Below, one piece after another: positions 10,801-22,600 of a stretch of DNA of 64,000 nucleotides. Every line of letters begins with the position of its first letter. Position 1 is the first letter of the stretch. The DNA is taken from NCBI GenBank assembly GCA_007570785.1, contig ML662465.1, positions 5,095,902 to 5,159,901 of the forward strand, in the 5' to 3' direction. The stretch is from Antilocapra americana. Lineage: Eukaryota; Chordata; Mammalia; Artiodactyla; Antilocapridae. Position numbers and translations under genes: made by a program. The notes below the pieces were generated by a model, which was given only the letters and a program-made list of their open reading frames with translations, had not been told where the DNA came from and ran no database searches.

Positions 10801-11929
10801 CCCATTGGTTTATTTTTGTTGTCTCTTGAACTTGATTTTTTTTTTTTGGTCTCATTTGGAGTGCCCTGGCCCCCAAGTGGCCCTTAGGCCCCAAATCAGA
10901 GAAAGCCAAAAGGGAAACACAATGAGGCCAGCTGTCATTTGAGCCCCTACCTATCAAGGACACCAGAGAATAGAAACACACCCTGAGGCCCAGCCCTCGG
11001 AAGGCCCAGCTGGAGGCTGCCCTCAGCAGAGAGCCACCCCAGTGGCACAGCCCACCTCCTTGCCTGCATGCTCTTCCCACATCTTCCGGCAGCTCTGTGA
11101 GGCCCCTGAACACCTCCTCCTTCCTCCCCCTGTGCTGATTCTGTTCATAAAACACTTCTTCCTCAACCCACATTATCCCCCAGGATAACCAGTTCTCCGT
11201 CTGCGGAAGAGGGACAGCTCTCTGCCAGCACTTGACGCAGCACTGGGACACTTCACCCAAGAGACAGGTCAGGCCAGGCAGTTCCACCAAAATCAATAAT
11301 TTCACTTAAAAAAAAAAAGAAAGAAAAACTCCTATCCCACACTTAGAATTCTATTTGGAAAAGTAACTTTCATCAGTGGTATGTTTAAAGCTCAAAGATG
11401 ATCATTAGGACAATCTTGGGATAGCATGATGGGGTGAGAACACAATGTCTAATTATAATTATAATTATTTTACTCTAATTATTTACTCTAAAAATAAGTA
11501 AAGCCTCAACAGTCCATGAACCTCAAGAGTCAATTTCACAAGCCTCCAGACTTCTTGTCTATATTTCTCACAATGACTTTCAAACCACGTTGACCGTCAC
11601 CCACAGTGAGAGACACATTTTATAACTGGCCCAGTTCACACATGCCTATAAATGTTCACTGGAAATAAAAGTTTTATGAAACCATACTTGCATTTTGATA
11701 TTTTCAAGTTTATTTTTTTCACGGTGCTCACAACCTACTAAATTGACTTCATGACACCCTAATGAGCCATGATCCACAGTCTAAGCAGCATATTTAAAGG
11801 AATTCAAGAAAACTCCTCCCAGCATGGAGCTGCAAGGAGGTATAAGGGTAAAGGTCAAGGCACCAAGGTTACAGAGTCCAGGCTTAGAATAAAGTTGGAA
11901 TCGCATGTGACTCAGGAGAGCATGGTGGA
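10801..11929. other. Unclassified intronic DNA
   Basis: Contains T11 at about 10838, A12 at about 11309 and an AT-rich palindromic patch 'taattataattataatta' near 11448. No gene or repeat family recognised. Confidence 0.45.
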
Positions 11930-12010
11930 AGGAAACTAAGGGGAGACATGTAGAACCAGGTCTCCGCCTGGTAGCTAGATGACCATGAGCAAGTCATTCC
12001 CATGTCCTGC
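11930..12010 (+). mobile_element. Possible MIR fragment
   Basis: 'gtagctagatgaccatgagc' followed by 'aagtcattcc' resembles the MIR core. Short and divergent. Confidence 0.5.
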
Positions 12011-12050
12011 TTGGATTAAGCCTACTTGGATTAAGCCTACTTGGATTAAG
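12007..12050. repeat. 15-bp minisatellite, three copies
   Basis: The unit 'cctacttggattaag' is repeated at 12021-12035 and 12036-12050, with a 14-bp variant just before. Confidence 0.9.
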
Positions 12051-12336
12051 GCTCTCTATAAATGGTATTTCAGTGCTGGAAGATACAGCCTATGAACCTA
12101 CATGGCAGCTAAGTCAGTTTTGGGAAGGGACCAAGGATGAAAGCCCACAAGGTTACTGACAGTCAAGGAGACAGGATTTGGAATGTCTCTAAGAGACACC
12201 TGGAAGCAGGCTGTGGACCCCACAGAGATCCCATAGACCCTCCTCACACCTGCAAGGTCAGGACACTCGTTCCCTCAGAAGGCCACCAGTTCACAGTCTT
12301 CCCTAGGACTCCTCCCTTGAAGAAGAAAGCTGCCTT

Positions 12337-12605
12337 AGGCTTCCCTGGTGGCTCAGTGGTCAAGAATCCACCTGCCAATGCAGGAGACACAGGTTTGATC
12401 CCTGGTCCAGGAAGAACCCACATGCCATGGAGCAACTAAACCCAAGCTCCACAAGCACTGAGCCGCTGTGTCTGAAACTTGTGCTCTGCAATAAGAGAAG
12501 CCCACGAATGCAGTGAGAGAGTAGCCTCCCTCGCTGCAACTAGAGAAAAGCCCATGCAGAAACAAAGACCCAGCACAGCCACAAATGAACAAATAATTTG
12601 GGAAA
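12337..12605 (+). mobile_element. CHR SINE with perfect 18-bp target duplication
   Basis: A long-form CHR from 'aggcttccctggtggctcag' to the tail 'aacaaataatttgg'. The flanks 'gaagaagaaagctgcctt' at 12319-12336 and 12606-12623 are identical, which suggests a comparatively recent insertion. Confidence 0.93.
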
Positions 12606-12623
12606 GAAGAAGAAAGCTGCCTT

Positions 12624-13045
12624 GCCCAAGGTAATTCCAGCTCCCCGAGAGCAGCCCACAGCCAGTGTCCACTTGGCGCAGATCCCACTGTCCCAGCTCT
12701 GAAGGACCATCCCAGCTCCAGCCACGGGATGGGCTTCAGCCTCTATTACAACAACTGCACTGCAGTTCAACTCCTCCCTTCCCTGCTTCCCTCCCTCCCT
12801 TATAGATGCTGTTCCTAAGAGCCCCTCCTCCTATAAGCCACCTGTCTGCAAATCCCCATCTCTGAAGACAAAGCAGCAGTGACATGGGCCAGAGTCACAG
12901 GAGGACATTTAAGTAAAACTGGCACCTTTAGGACATTTTTCAAAGATGTTTTTGAGAACTGCTTTTCAGAACTAACACTTAAGAAGCAATCACATGTTTT
13001 TTTTGCATTCCAGGTCTCATTCAATCCATGCAGCATCCTGGGAGG
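12624..13045. other. Unclassified intronic DNA
   Basis: Nothing recognised. Confidence 0.45.
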
Positions 13046-13165
13046 CGGGCCCTGTGTTGTCACCTCCATTTCACAGATGAGGAAACCAGAGCGATTCAAG
13101 GGGTTAAGAAGGGTACTCAAGCCCTCACACGTAACCAATGGAGGGGCTGAGGTCTGAACTCAAGC
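13046..13165 (+). repeat. Ancient MIR/L2-age repeat
   Basis: 'tttcacagatgaggaaacca' followed by a decayed 'gttaag…ctcaagccctcacacg' is the widespread mammalian motif of this type. Exact family not assigned. Confidence 0.6.
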
Positions 13166-13490
13166 CTTAGACCTCATCCCACTCCACCGCAGCTCTGTGA
13201 CTGCATGGGCCACACGGAACCACATGGAGTCACTCACCTCTGTCTCCTTCTCAAATCTCTCCCTCCTCAATGGCAGGGCCTTGTGTTATGGATCTTCAGA
13301 ACTTCGTGTAGTGCCAAGTCCACAGCAGGACCTGGGCGGTATTAATGTGACAATATTTGGGGGGTACTCAGGAGTGATGGTGGTAGCAGTCAGTGCTTCA
13401 CTAAGCCCTGGGCTATGCCCTTTACATGAAGCATTTGGCCCTTTCATTTCTCTGTGAATGGAGTCCTTTTAAGATGTCTAAGCGGTGAGT

Positions 13491-13733
13491 GGGCTTGCCT
13501 GGAGGCTCAGCAGTAAAGAGCCCGCCTGCCAATGCAGGAGATGCAGGTTTGATCACTGGGTTGGGAATATTCCTGGGAGAAGGAAATGGCAACCCACTCC
13601 AGTATTCTTGCCTGGGAAATCCCATGGACAGAGGAGCCTGGCAGGCTACAGTCCATGGGGTCACAGAGAGTCACACGGGCTGCAGTCTATGGGGTCCCAG
13701 AGACAGACGCGACACAGTGACTAAACAACAGCA
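13491..13733 (+). mobile_element. Bov-tA/BOV-A2 SINE
   Basis: Forward copy, including 'gaaggaaatggcaacccact' and a slightly extended 3' region where 'ggtcacagagagtcac' is repeated in diverged form (…'gtcccagagacagacgcgac'). Confidence 0.88.
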
Positions 13734-13744
13734 AAGCTCACTTG

Positions 13745-14300
13745 GGACCCGCCACAGATTCAAGTTCAGTCCGGCAGATGCACACCTACTGGAGCTAAAC
13801 AGTCATGGGGGCCACAGTGAAATTGGCCTGGTAGAGTTCCCCAGAATGCCACATGGTCTTTGTGGCTTTTCCCATCAAGAGGAAGAGGCTCTTCCTGTTG
13901 TCTTTCTTCCTTTATTTCTCGGGCGGGCTTGTGATCTGCTTTCACTAATAGGCTATGCAAGAAGGGCTACTGTGCAAGTTCTGAGCCTAGACTTCCAGAG
14001 GCCCTGGGAGCCCTTCTCACGCACTGAGGATGCACCCACCGCCATGTGGCAGAGCTCAGGCCAGCCCGCTGAAGATGAGACCACCTGGGGAAAGGCCTCA
14101 GGTGACTCAGAGGTGCCTGCTGAGGCCCCAGACACGAACAGCCAATCCTTGCCTAGGCCAGAAAGACCACCCAGCTGAGCCCAGCCCAAATTACTGACCC
14201 ACAGAAACATGAGCTAAATAAAACGATGGTGATGTGAAGCTGCTAGGGACTGCGGTGATTTGCTAAACACCAGATAATTGTGTCCAGCCAAATATCCAAA
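13745..14300 (+). repeat. Probable ancient LTR (MaLR-like)
   Basis: The right part '…gcccagcccaaattactgac' then 'agctaaataaaacgatggtg' and 'gctgctagggactgc' matches the 3' end layout of old ERVL-MaLR-type LTRs, with AATAAA near 14217. The left part is not firmly recognised. Confidence 0.5.
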
Positions 14301-15370
14301 AGTAGAACCACTAAAGGATTCTTCCATAGGAGAGATGACGAATGAGCAAAAGACTTTTCCAAGAAGTAACTGAGTGAGCTCATCTCTGACTCAAATTAAA
14401 GTGTCCACGATGTCCACTGGCAACCAGAAGCAGCAAGAATTCTGACTGGCTGGAAAACTGGAAATTCTGACAAGAACCAGATTGTTCTACCAGCTAAAAG
14501 CAAAAAAGAGTGTCTCTTTATTTCATCCTTAGCAACACAAACAGACTGTGTTCTCCCCCAAACATCTCCTCCTGTGTTTGATGAGATAAAGAGGTCTAGC
14601 ATTTCACTTCTCAGGTTTAAAGAAGTCACGTTTAGAGGTAAAATCAAATACACCAGCTCCAAGGAAGTCAAAGGAAACCACAACTCTGGGGGCTGGAGGA
14701 AGTTCACTGTTTCTCAGCAGGCACCCATTTGCTTTTACTCCCGAGCTGGTCGACACATCCCAGGACCGCCCGAGGTTGACACACCCCTGTGCCCAAGCTC
14801 CGGCCAAGAGAATGTGCGCAGAAGCAATATGTGTCCCTTCCAGGCTGAAGTGGCTGTGAAATGAGTGTGCTTTCTCACACTCCCTTTCCCCATCCTCCTG
14901 CCCAGCGGCGAGCAACCTGGGTGACTGGGTGGGAGGCTGCCTGACCAGGCTCACCTGTGGTGGTCTGTGCCGTGAAAGAGAAATAAATCCCTTCCCGTCA
15001 AGCCACACAGAGATGCCACGGCTTATCTGTTACAGCAGGCCTTCACAGACTGACTAGCACCTTAGCAGAGAGAATATTTTAAATGCAAGCCCGAAAAGTA
15101 GTTTATGAGCTCAAGTCCTCCTGGTAATAACAGAGCCGCATTACTGGGTGGGAAAACTGTCAGGATGCCCTGGCTTCCTTGTTCTACAGTTTGCAACCGA
15201 TGGGCAACATTGAAATGAAAAGCAGATGTCCCTCCAAGAAGGCAAACGGCGCCATCCCTCTGTGGCTGACTCCAGAAGGTGCTTCTCTCCCCTACAAATT
15301 TCACTTCTGTGTGCAGAACTGAAAAAGTCCCCACTGACACTTCTCAGATTCTCAGTGACTTAAAGCTCTG
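14301..15370. other. Unclassified intronic DNA
   Basis: About 1.07 kb, moderately GC-rich at 14740-14960. Overlapping frames occur on both strands with no conserved domain I recognise. Confidence 0.45.
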
Positions 15371-15490
15371 TGCTCTTTTTGGCTGTACCACATGACTTCT
15401 GGGATCTTATTTCCCCAACCAGGGCTTGAACCCATGTCCTTCAGCAGTGAAAGGGCAGAGTCCTAACCACTGCACCACCAAGGAATTCCC
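15371..15490 (-). mobile_element. CHR-type SINE, short form
   Basis: Reverse copy ending 'ccaccaaggaattccc'. 'aaagctc' at 15362 and 15491 is a probable target duplication. Confidence 0.85.
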
Positions 15491-15504
15491 AAAGCTCAAT
15501 GTTT

Positions 15505-15905
15505 TTTAACTGTTTTTGTTGAAGTGCAATATCATAACAGAAGATGGGTACAAGTCTGAAGCTCAATGGATGGTCATAATCTGAACCCACCATGTAACCA
15601 GCACCCAGATCAAGAAATGACATCGCCCACACCCTAGTGTCTCCTCTTAGTCCCCACCAGTCTTCCTGTAGGTAATCACCATCCTAACTGCTATGGCCTA
15701 TGATTTCTACAGGTGATTACTTTCATCTGTCCCTGAACTTCAAGAGCATGGAATTCCATAGAACATACTCTTGTGCATCTGGCGTTTTTTGCTAGTCATC
15801 CATGTCATATACAGCTAGAGTTTACTCATTCTCATTACTATACAGTATTCCACTGTGCACTGCTGATGGCCATTTTAGTAGCTTCCAGTTTATATACTGT
15901 TAAAG
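15505..15905 (-). mobile_element. Old L1M 3' UTR
   Basis: Reverse orientation phrases 'taaccagcacccagatcaag', 'ggtaatcaccatcctaact' and 'tatacagtattccactgtgc' match the 3' UTR of old mammalian L1s. Confidence 0.78.
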
Positions 15906-16220
15906 GAAACTATTGTCACTCTAGCCTACCAGGGTCCTAAAGTCAGGGACTTCAGCGCAGAAATTCTTTGTCTTTACCAAGAAATATGGCCAAAGCTGAG
16001 GTTAAGATTGAAGCATTCACATACTTCTAAAAATCACTCCTCAACAGGCTTTAATGAGGACAATTTTTTGTTGTTCTTCAAACAAAAATGATCAGAGCTT
16101 GTAAACCAGGAAGTGATGCACTCTTTAGGAAAACTGTAGGTCAAGCTACAGCAAAACTAGCAAAAAACCCAAATCAAATGACTCCCTCAATGGACTTATG
16201 TTCCCCATACCATTTGTTTA

Positions 16221-16880
16221 TTTAAAAGGTATCTATGAGTACACACCATGTGCCAGGTATGAACCTGGGTACTCTAGGAACAGCAGGAAGCCAGAGAGAT
16301 GGAGTCCCACCTTTCTGCAAACTTACATTCTGGTGGGGAAGACAAAACACTAAACACTCAAAGAAACATACAATTAGAACATGGAGGGGCTTCTGTAGTG
16401 GTTAAAAATCTATCTTCTAATGTAGGGGACCCAGGTTTGGTCCCTGGTCAGGGAACTATTAATAAGATTCCATATGCCGTGGGGCAACTAAGCTCACACA
16501 CAGCAACTACTGAGCCCCTTTGCACCACAACTAGAAAGAAGCCTGGGTGCCACAAGGGAGATCAAGATGCAACTAGAACCTGATGCAGCTAAATAAATAA
16601 ATGAATTTTTTTTTCTTAAAAAAGAAAATGTGTAAGTGGCAAGGGGTTATGAGATTGTACCAGGGGAGAACCTGATTTGGAAGATCAAGGAAGGCTTCTC
16701 TGAAGAAGCGACAGCTGAACTAAATTCTGAACAATGAGTAGGAAGGTAGTGGGGTCAGAGGAGAGGGGAGAGTGATTCAGGCTCAAGATAGAGCAGGTGC
16801 AAAAGCCCTGGGCTGGGCAGAGCTGTGTCATACTGAGCGAGACTAGCTGGAGTCTTCAGCTCGAAAGTGAAATGCAAGTT
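16221..16880 (+). repeat. Ancient mammalian repeat split by CHR
   Basis: 'caccatgtgccaggtatgaa', 'acttacattctggtgggg', 'ggaaggcttctctgaagaag' and 'gcaaaagccctgggctggg' are in the order of a very old mammalian repeat that I cannot name surely. Copies with the same text layout occur at 33481-34140 and 60430-60800. Confidence 0.6.
16385..16612 (+). mobile_element. CHR-type SINE
   Basis: Head 'ggggcttctgtagtggttaa' (lacking a few bases of the usual 'cctggtggtcc'), a decayed body and an (AAAT)n/T-rich end. Confidence 0.8.
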
Positions 16881-17884
16881 GCAGCATGGTCCAAAGAGAG
16901 GCTTGTGAGGGCCCAGAGGAGGCAGATGTTAAGGATGCTGACTTAATCCTGGAAACAACAAAGAGCAAGCCACCAAAAAGATGGAGCTCTAACCAAAATG
17001 CAAAAATGATCCTTCACCACCCTATATGCCAATGCTGCTTCCCAAAGAATAATGTTGCCCCAGATAGAATTATTAATACCTCCAACCATACATTTTTCCA
17101 GGCACACAAAAAAAAAAATCCAGGTAACTATCAAAATTCTCCTTTGCCACATTGCCTAGACTCTAAAGAATGGTCCCCACCTTTAGGGAGGGAAGGTCTT
17201 CAAAATAGGCCTATTCCATAAGAATCACCACCCCCCACTGTCACATCAAGACAAGAGACAGTCCTGCAGACCTCATCCTCTACCTTCACCCACATTATTT
17301 AGGAGTCTTCTTCAAAGGGCACGGTAGACATCCCACCCACAGCCTAAAGGGACCCCCAAATTTTAAAGGGAAACTGGCCCAAAATGTATTTAAAGTTGAA
17401 ACACCATCAACACGTTTTCAGAATGAGGCAGTAGGTGGGGCAATCACAGATTTCAATTCAGCTTTCTGAGGTTTCCCACCAATGAAAGCATCGAAAGCCA
17501 GGAAACTAGCACGGAAAGCACTGTGCTCACCGACGTTCAAATCACCTCTCTGACCGCAGCTGAGCGCTCCACCCTCAAATCCACTGCCGGTTTCCCCGAG
17601 TGCTCATGACATGTAAGCACCTTCATTCTTGCATCATGTCCTTGACTCAGGAGCATTCATCTTGCCTCCCAACAAGATAATAAATTCAGTTAAGGACAAG
17701 ACAGAGTCCAGCCGTGGAAATAATGGAGACAACTCTGTTTATCAGGTACTTACAGTGTATCAGGCAAGGAGCTCAGGAAACATTGGCGACGAGCCCTACA
17801 AACTGGGTTCTAATGACAGCCTTTGACCTTTGAAAAAAACAAAAGCTCAAAGAGCTTCAGTAACATGTTCAAGGTCCCATATGT
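16881..17884. other. Unclassified intronic DNA
   Basis: About 1 kb with nothing recognised; an A11 run near 17108. Confidence 0.45.
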
Positions 17885-18091
17885 GTGTACTCATTCGCTC
17901 CATCGTGTCCAACTCTTTGCGACCTCGTGGACTATAGCCCACCAGCTTCCTTCTGTGGAATTTTCCAGGTGAAAGTGGGTTGCCATTTCCTACTCCAGCA
18001 GATCTTTCCAACCCCAGGGATCGACACTTCATCTCTTGCATTTCCTGCATGGGCAGGCGGATTCTTTACCATTGAGCCACCTGGGAAGCCC
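17885..18091 (-). mobile_element. Bov-tA/BOV-A2 SINE
   Basis: Reverse copy, 'cgtgtccaactctttgcgac' through 'gagccacctgggaagccc'. Confidence 0.88.
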
Positions 18092-18110
18092 ACTATAAGA
18101 AGCCAAGATT

Positions 18111-18230
18111 TAGGAACTTCCCTGGTGCTCCAGTGGGTTAAGTCTCTGTGCTTCCAATGCAGGGACCGTGGGTTTCATCCCTGGTTGGAGAACTAAGATT
18201 GCACGTGCCACCCGGCAGAAAAAAAAAGAG
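18111..18230 (+). mobile_element. CHR-type SINE, short form
   Basis: Forward copy with A9 tail. Target duplication 'gccaagatt' at 18102-18110 and 18231-18239. Confidence 0.9.
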
Positions 18231-18239
18231 GCCAAGATT

Positions 18240-19119
18240 GATATTGATGCCACTCTGTCTCCAAAGGACAAATCCTTTACCTCCAGCGCAGCACATGCTC
18301 AATAAACACGAGCTGGGTGCGTGAGAGCAGGAGAGAAGGAGAAAAAGAGTAGGAGGATTCCTTCTAGAGACAACATCATTTCTGCGGCCTTCTACGACTA
18401 AAGATGCAGTGAAGAGTGATATCCCTATTGTTAGAACCATAAAAATAACCCAGTAACCACCTCCCAAAATAGAATCATCAACAATATGACTGACATGAAA
18501 ATCCAAATGTCTCTTTAGGATGTGAAAAAATAACAGCAGCCCCTCCATGCTCTGGGAACATCACCACCACCACTGCTTCTAAATGGTCATTTCAGTTTCT
18601 CTTACCTGACCTCCAACCCCACCAGCCTGGAATTTCAGGAACTGAGTCACAGCAATTACGGTTTCAGGATACATCTCATTCTCTTTTTCAAACATTTGGC
18701 CATCTCACTCACCCCCACACATCCCGCTCTACAGCAATGACAACAGTCACTTCCTAGTCACTATGCTCCTTCACAAGGTCCAGACACCCCCCCCCAAGCC
18801 CCCATATGACGCTGCCCTCCCACCAGCTCCTCCTGCACACACAGCCCTCACTTCCTGTTCCTGTTCCCACAGGAGCCCCATTCACTCTTCCAGGGCTCCA
18901 CATTGCTCTCAGCCCCCACCCCCCTGTCAATCTGGGAACTCCCACTCCTGCTGGAAGATTGTTCCCAAATGTCAGCTCCAGTGCAGAATCTTCTCCCCTC
19001 CCAGGAGTAAGGATGTCATTCAAAGCCTTTTCACACCCTTGGTGTAATACTTCGCATTTATGTACGGGAAGTAACTGGTCCTGTTCTCCTCTCCCCTCCA
19101 AAGACCAGAGAGATTTTCA
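18240..19119. other. Mostly unclassified; possible L2 bit
   Basis: A short L2-like 'cagcacatgctcaataaac' occurs near 18285-18307, and a C10 run near 18788. The rest is unassigned. Confidence 0.4.
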
Positions 19120-19330
19120 AGGGCAAGCGCAGTGTCTTATTTCTTTTCAAAGCTTATACTGCAACCTGATGTTATACAATGTATTTCTTCTAAGTTACTT
19201 AATTGCTGTTCTTCTAATAAATGTTCCTGAGGGCAGGGGCTCTGGCTCCTTTACTGCTCTGGTTTTAGTTCCTAGAACAGTACCTAATTCATGCTAGGCA
19301 CTCAATAAATATTTACTGAATGAATGGATA
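19120..19330 (+). mobile_element. L2 LINE 3' end
   Basis: 'ctgagggcaggggctctggc', 'tagttcctagaacagtacct' and 'aggcactcaataaatattta' form the characteristic L2 3' terminus. Confidence 0.85.
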
Positions 19331-19458
19331 GATGGACAGATGGACAGATGGATGGGGAAATGGCTGGATGGATAGATGGATGGATGACGGAACGGAAAAA
19401 CAGCTGGGTGGATAGAGGAATGAATTGGTGGGTAAATGGGTAGATGGATAGACAGATG
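19320..19458. repeat. (GGAT)n-type microsatellite
   Basis: Imperfect tetranucleotide array (gatggacagatggatgg… with gtgggta variants) growing directly out of the L2 terminal 'tgaatgaatgg'. Confidence 0.88.
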
Positions 19459-19737
19459 TGAAAGTGAAAGCGAAAGTCAGTCTTTTCCGACACTTTGCAA
19501 CCCCATGGACTATGGAGTGGGTAGCCTTTCCCTTCTCCAGGGGATCTCCACAATCCAGGGATCAAACCCAGGTCGCTCACATTGCAGGTGGATTCTTTAC
19601 CAGCTGAGCCACAAGGGAAGCCCAAGAATGCTGGAGTGGGTAGCCTATCCCTTCTCCAGCAGATCTTCCCCATCCACGAATTGAACCAGGGTCTCCTGCA
19701 TTGCAGGCGGATTCTTTACCAACTGAGCTATCAGGAT
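19459..19737 (-). mobile_element. Bov-tA2-type SINE with duplicated head
   Basis: Same two-unit arrangement as at 9321-9622: 'ggagtgggtagcctttccct' and 'ggagtgggtagcctatccct' appear in sequence, each followed by a head. The first unit has lost the segment between 'atggactat' and 'ggagtgg'. Confidence 0.87.
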
Positions 19738-20127
19738 AGGTGTATAAAGGCAAGATCATATTTCACCAGCCCAGGGTCACAAGCCCATGGAAAGACAAAA
19801 CCAGGACAGGAAATCACGTCTGTTTGATTTCTGAGCCTTCACTAGCAAGTCCAATTTTTACTGCCTATCTAAAGACCCAAAGTTTGGTTAACTGGGCAGT
19901 GGCAAGGTGAAAGAAGAGTCTAGAATTTCCCCTAGGAACACTGTTACTGTTGAGCAAAGTTAATTCCTGTTTATTAAGCGAATGCCAAGACTCAATAAGG
20001 AGGATCAGAACCCTCCTAGTCTGAATCTGAGTTTCCCTTCTGACCCAGTAGGGCAAATTTTTGTGTGTGGGCTGCGGGGGAAAGAGACATCCAGAAGACA
20101 CAAATAAGCAAGCAAAGGACAATTACT
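19738..20127. other. Unclassified intronic DNA
   Basis: Nothing recognised. Confidence 0.45.
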
Positions 20128-20610
20128 AGGACTGACATAGATACACTACCATGTGTAAAATAGCTAGCTAGGGGGAACCTGCAGTATAACACAGGGAACT
20201 CAGCTGGGTGCTCTGTGATGACCTAGAGGGGTGGGATGGGGAAGAGGGTGGGAGGGAGGTCTAAGAGGAAGGAGATACATGTGTGTGTATGTATATAGCT
20301 GATTCAGTTTGTCATACAGCAGAACCAACACAACACTGTAATGCAGCTATGTGTGCCCGCTAAGTCACTTCAGTCGCTGGCTGACTCTTGCCAATCAGAC
20401 TGTAGCCCACCAGGTCCCTCTGTCCATGGGATTCTCCATGCAAGAAGAGAATCCTTGCCATTTCCTCCTCCAGGGGAGCTCCCCAACTCGGGGATTGAAT
20501 CCGCATCTCTTCTGTGTCCTGCATGGCCAGTGGGTTCTTTCCCACTACTAGTGCTACCTGTGAAGCCCCATAAAGCCACTGTACCCTAATTTAAAAAATT
20601 AAAAAAGAAA
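20128..20610 (+). mobile_element. Ruminant L1 3' end, split by Bov SINE
   Basis: 'agctagctagggggaacctg', 'gacctagaggggtgggatgg' and 'gaaccaacacaacactgtaa' give the L1 3' UTR. The end resumes after the SINE at 20572 with 'ccactgtaccctaatttaaa' and an A-rich tail. Confidence 0.85.
20346..20570 (-). mobile_element. Bov-tA/BOV-A2 SINE inside L1
   Basis: Reverse copy inserted a few bases before the L1 poly(A) tail. 'cactgta' flanks it imperfectly on both sides. Confidence 0.85.
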
Positions 20611-21274
20611 GTAAAAAAGAAAAGGTAGCAACAACAGCAACGATAACCACAGTAACATTAATAAAAGCTATCCTCCTGAATAAAGGCTATCATCTCTTCC
20701 AGACAGTCAAGAGTCTGAACTGCTGTGCCTTTCAATTCTCTGCAACACAGCTTCCCTCCAACACCAAACGTTTCTGGGAAGACACTGAAACCCCTCTTCC
20801 CAATTCACAAAGAAGAAGAGCCAGTAAGAAATGAGGCCCGGAGGTAGAACAGTTTGAGGCTCAACATTAGTTAAAAGTGGATTACAGGTAGAAACTAATA
20901 CATCTGTATGTTTCTATAATTCCCTGCAGTTCCTTTATTTAAAAAAAAAAAAACACTTACAAAGGACTCAGATTTGTATGAGAGAGACTGGGACTTTCTT
21001 CTTGAAGAAATCAGAAAGATGGAAAGAGAACTGACTGACAAAGGACCTTCCTCTATATGTGAGTCAATGCTGCTTATTGTGAAACTACTTAAAAATTATC
21101 TTCCCAATGAGAGAAAACACACAGCCCAAGCCAATGGAATGAACCAGTAAGTAATAGGAAATCAGTCATGGACCTAGGGTGAGGAAGGTATTTAGCAGAA
21201 AATGCAAGTAATCTTGTGCCCCTGAAAACTGGCTTTCAGCTCACAAATGCCTCTCACTGATAGATTTTGCTTGC
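20611..21274. other. Unclassified intronic DNA
   Basis: A12 run near 20941. Otherwise nothing recognised. Confidence 0.45.
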
Positions 21275-21430
21275 GCTCTCTCTCTTTAATTGAAATAGAG
21301 TTGATTTACAATGTTCAGTTAGTTTCTGGGGTACAGCAGAGTGAGTCAGTCATACACTTCGGTATCTTGTAATGAACTAATGGGAAAGGATCTGTGTGTA
21401 CACACACATACACACATGTGTAATCGTTCT
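21275..21430 (-). mobile_element. L1 3' end fragment
   Basis: 'tttaattgaaatagagttga' and 'caatgttcagttagtttctg' are the reverse complement of an L1 3' terminus; the distal part is decayed. Confidence 0.75.
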
Positions 21431-21572
21431 ATTTATTCTCAGTCTGTTGCCTCAGACTTGCCCCTCCATCTCTAAAATGGTGATTTTCCTGCTTTAGAAC
21501 AACCTCAAACAGCAATCCCTGAACAAAAAGGAAGTCAGCTTGTCACCTGAGTTATTAGCTAAGAGGAGACAA

Positions 21573-21805
21573 CGTTCTCTGCCTGTCAAACTGAGAGAGA
21601 AGCCATCTTATCGTAATTGTCTAATTCTACTAAATATTCATTGTACTTGCAACCAGGGCACAAATAGATTCAGAGCTTCTCCACAGAATGTCACAGAGAT
21701 AAGACCTCCTGCGTATCTTTATCTAGGATATGAGCAGCTTCACAATACAGATTTTTTAGCTCTGGTTCCTTGACAACTCAGACTTTCTCAGATTACCTCA
21801 AAGAA
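21573..21805 (+). repeat. Unassigned repeat, copy A of a pair
   Basis: Aligns by eye with 25466-25715 in the same orientation: shared 'ggcacaaat', 'tgtcacagagataag/tgccacagagacaag', 'agcttcacaatacagatt/atttcataatagagatt' and 'gattacctca/aactacctca'. Substantial divergence suggests an old repeat. Confidence 0.65.
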
Positions 21806-21934
21806 TGAGAAGCTGTTTGATTTTTAATTCCCTGACCAAAGAATTCCCTGACGCCACCCCAACTGTTACAGAGGTCAGCATCTCCTACATGCCCCCACAG
21901 CACCCTGAACTTTTTCTTCAAAGTTCTTAACAAA

Positions 21935-22177
21935 AGAGAATTTTTTTATTGGAGTATAATTGCTTCACAATGCTGTGTTAGTTTCTGCTGTACAATGAAG
22001 TGTGGACACAGTGTGGAATCAGCTCTATGTATACATATATCCCCTCCCTCTGGACCTCCCTCTCACCCACCCCCCCTCACCCATCTAGGTCTTCACAGAG
22101 CGCTGTGTTGAGCTTCCCGTGCTTTACAGCAGGTTCCCACTAGCTACTTTACACAGAGTAGTGTATATATATAGGTA

Positions 22178-22214
<37 letters not shown>

Positions 22215-22375
22215 GTCAATCAATCTCCCAATGCATCCCACCCTCCCTTTTCCCCTCCTCTTTGTCCACATGTCTGTTCTTTAATCTATATCTCTATTCC
22301 TGCCCTGGAAATAGGTTCATCTTTACCATTTTTCTAGATTCCACATACATGCATTAATATATGATATGTTTTTCT
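21935..22375 (-). mobile_element. Ruminant L1 3' end
   Basis: Reverse L1 3' UTR: 'attggagtataattgcttca', 'tcacagagcgctgtgttgag', 'gaaataggttcatctttacc'. A TA microsatellite has expanded inside it. Confidence 0.87.
22189..22214. repeat. (TA)13 microsatellite
   Basis: Perfect TA dinucleotides within the L1 3' UTR, preceded by 'gtatatatataggtatatat'. Confidence 0.9.
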
Positions 22376-22424
22376 AACAAGAGTGAAATTAAATATTGCT
22401 GCAATGATTATATCGATCGAATGT

Positions 22425-22600
22425 CTCATCTCTCCCATTACACTGGAAGCTCCATGACAATAAGAATCCTCTCAATCTCATTCACTATTGTGCTCCTGCC
22501 ATCTAACATAATTCTTGACACAGGGAGTTCAGTGAGTGAATACTTTTTGGAAGGAAGGAAGGATGGATGGGTGGATGGACAAATGGATGGAGGCAGTAAA
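22425..22600 (+). mobile_element. L2 3' end with GGAW repeat tail
   Basis: 'cactggaagctccatgacaa' and 'ttcttgacacagggagttca' match the L2 3' end. A (GGAA/GGAT)n array (22550-22600) follows at its terminus. Confidence 0.75.

Noticed and set aside
10775..11305. 176-codon minus frame
   Set aside because: No recognised domain, no splice or promoter context, intronic to PRKCB.
13489..14178. 229-codon plus frame
   Set aside because: The first third is translated Bov SINE and the rest an ancient LTR-like repeat; no conserved domain.
19320..19458. CRISPR-like regular repeats
   Set aside because: The array is a GGAT microsatellite with no unique spacers, in a mammalian genome.
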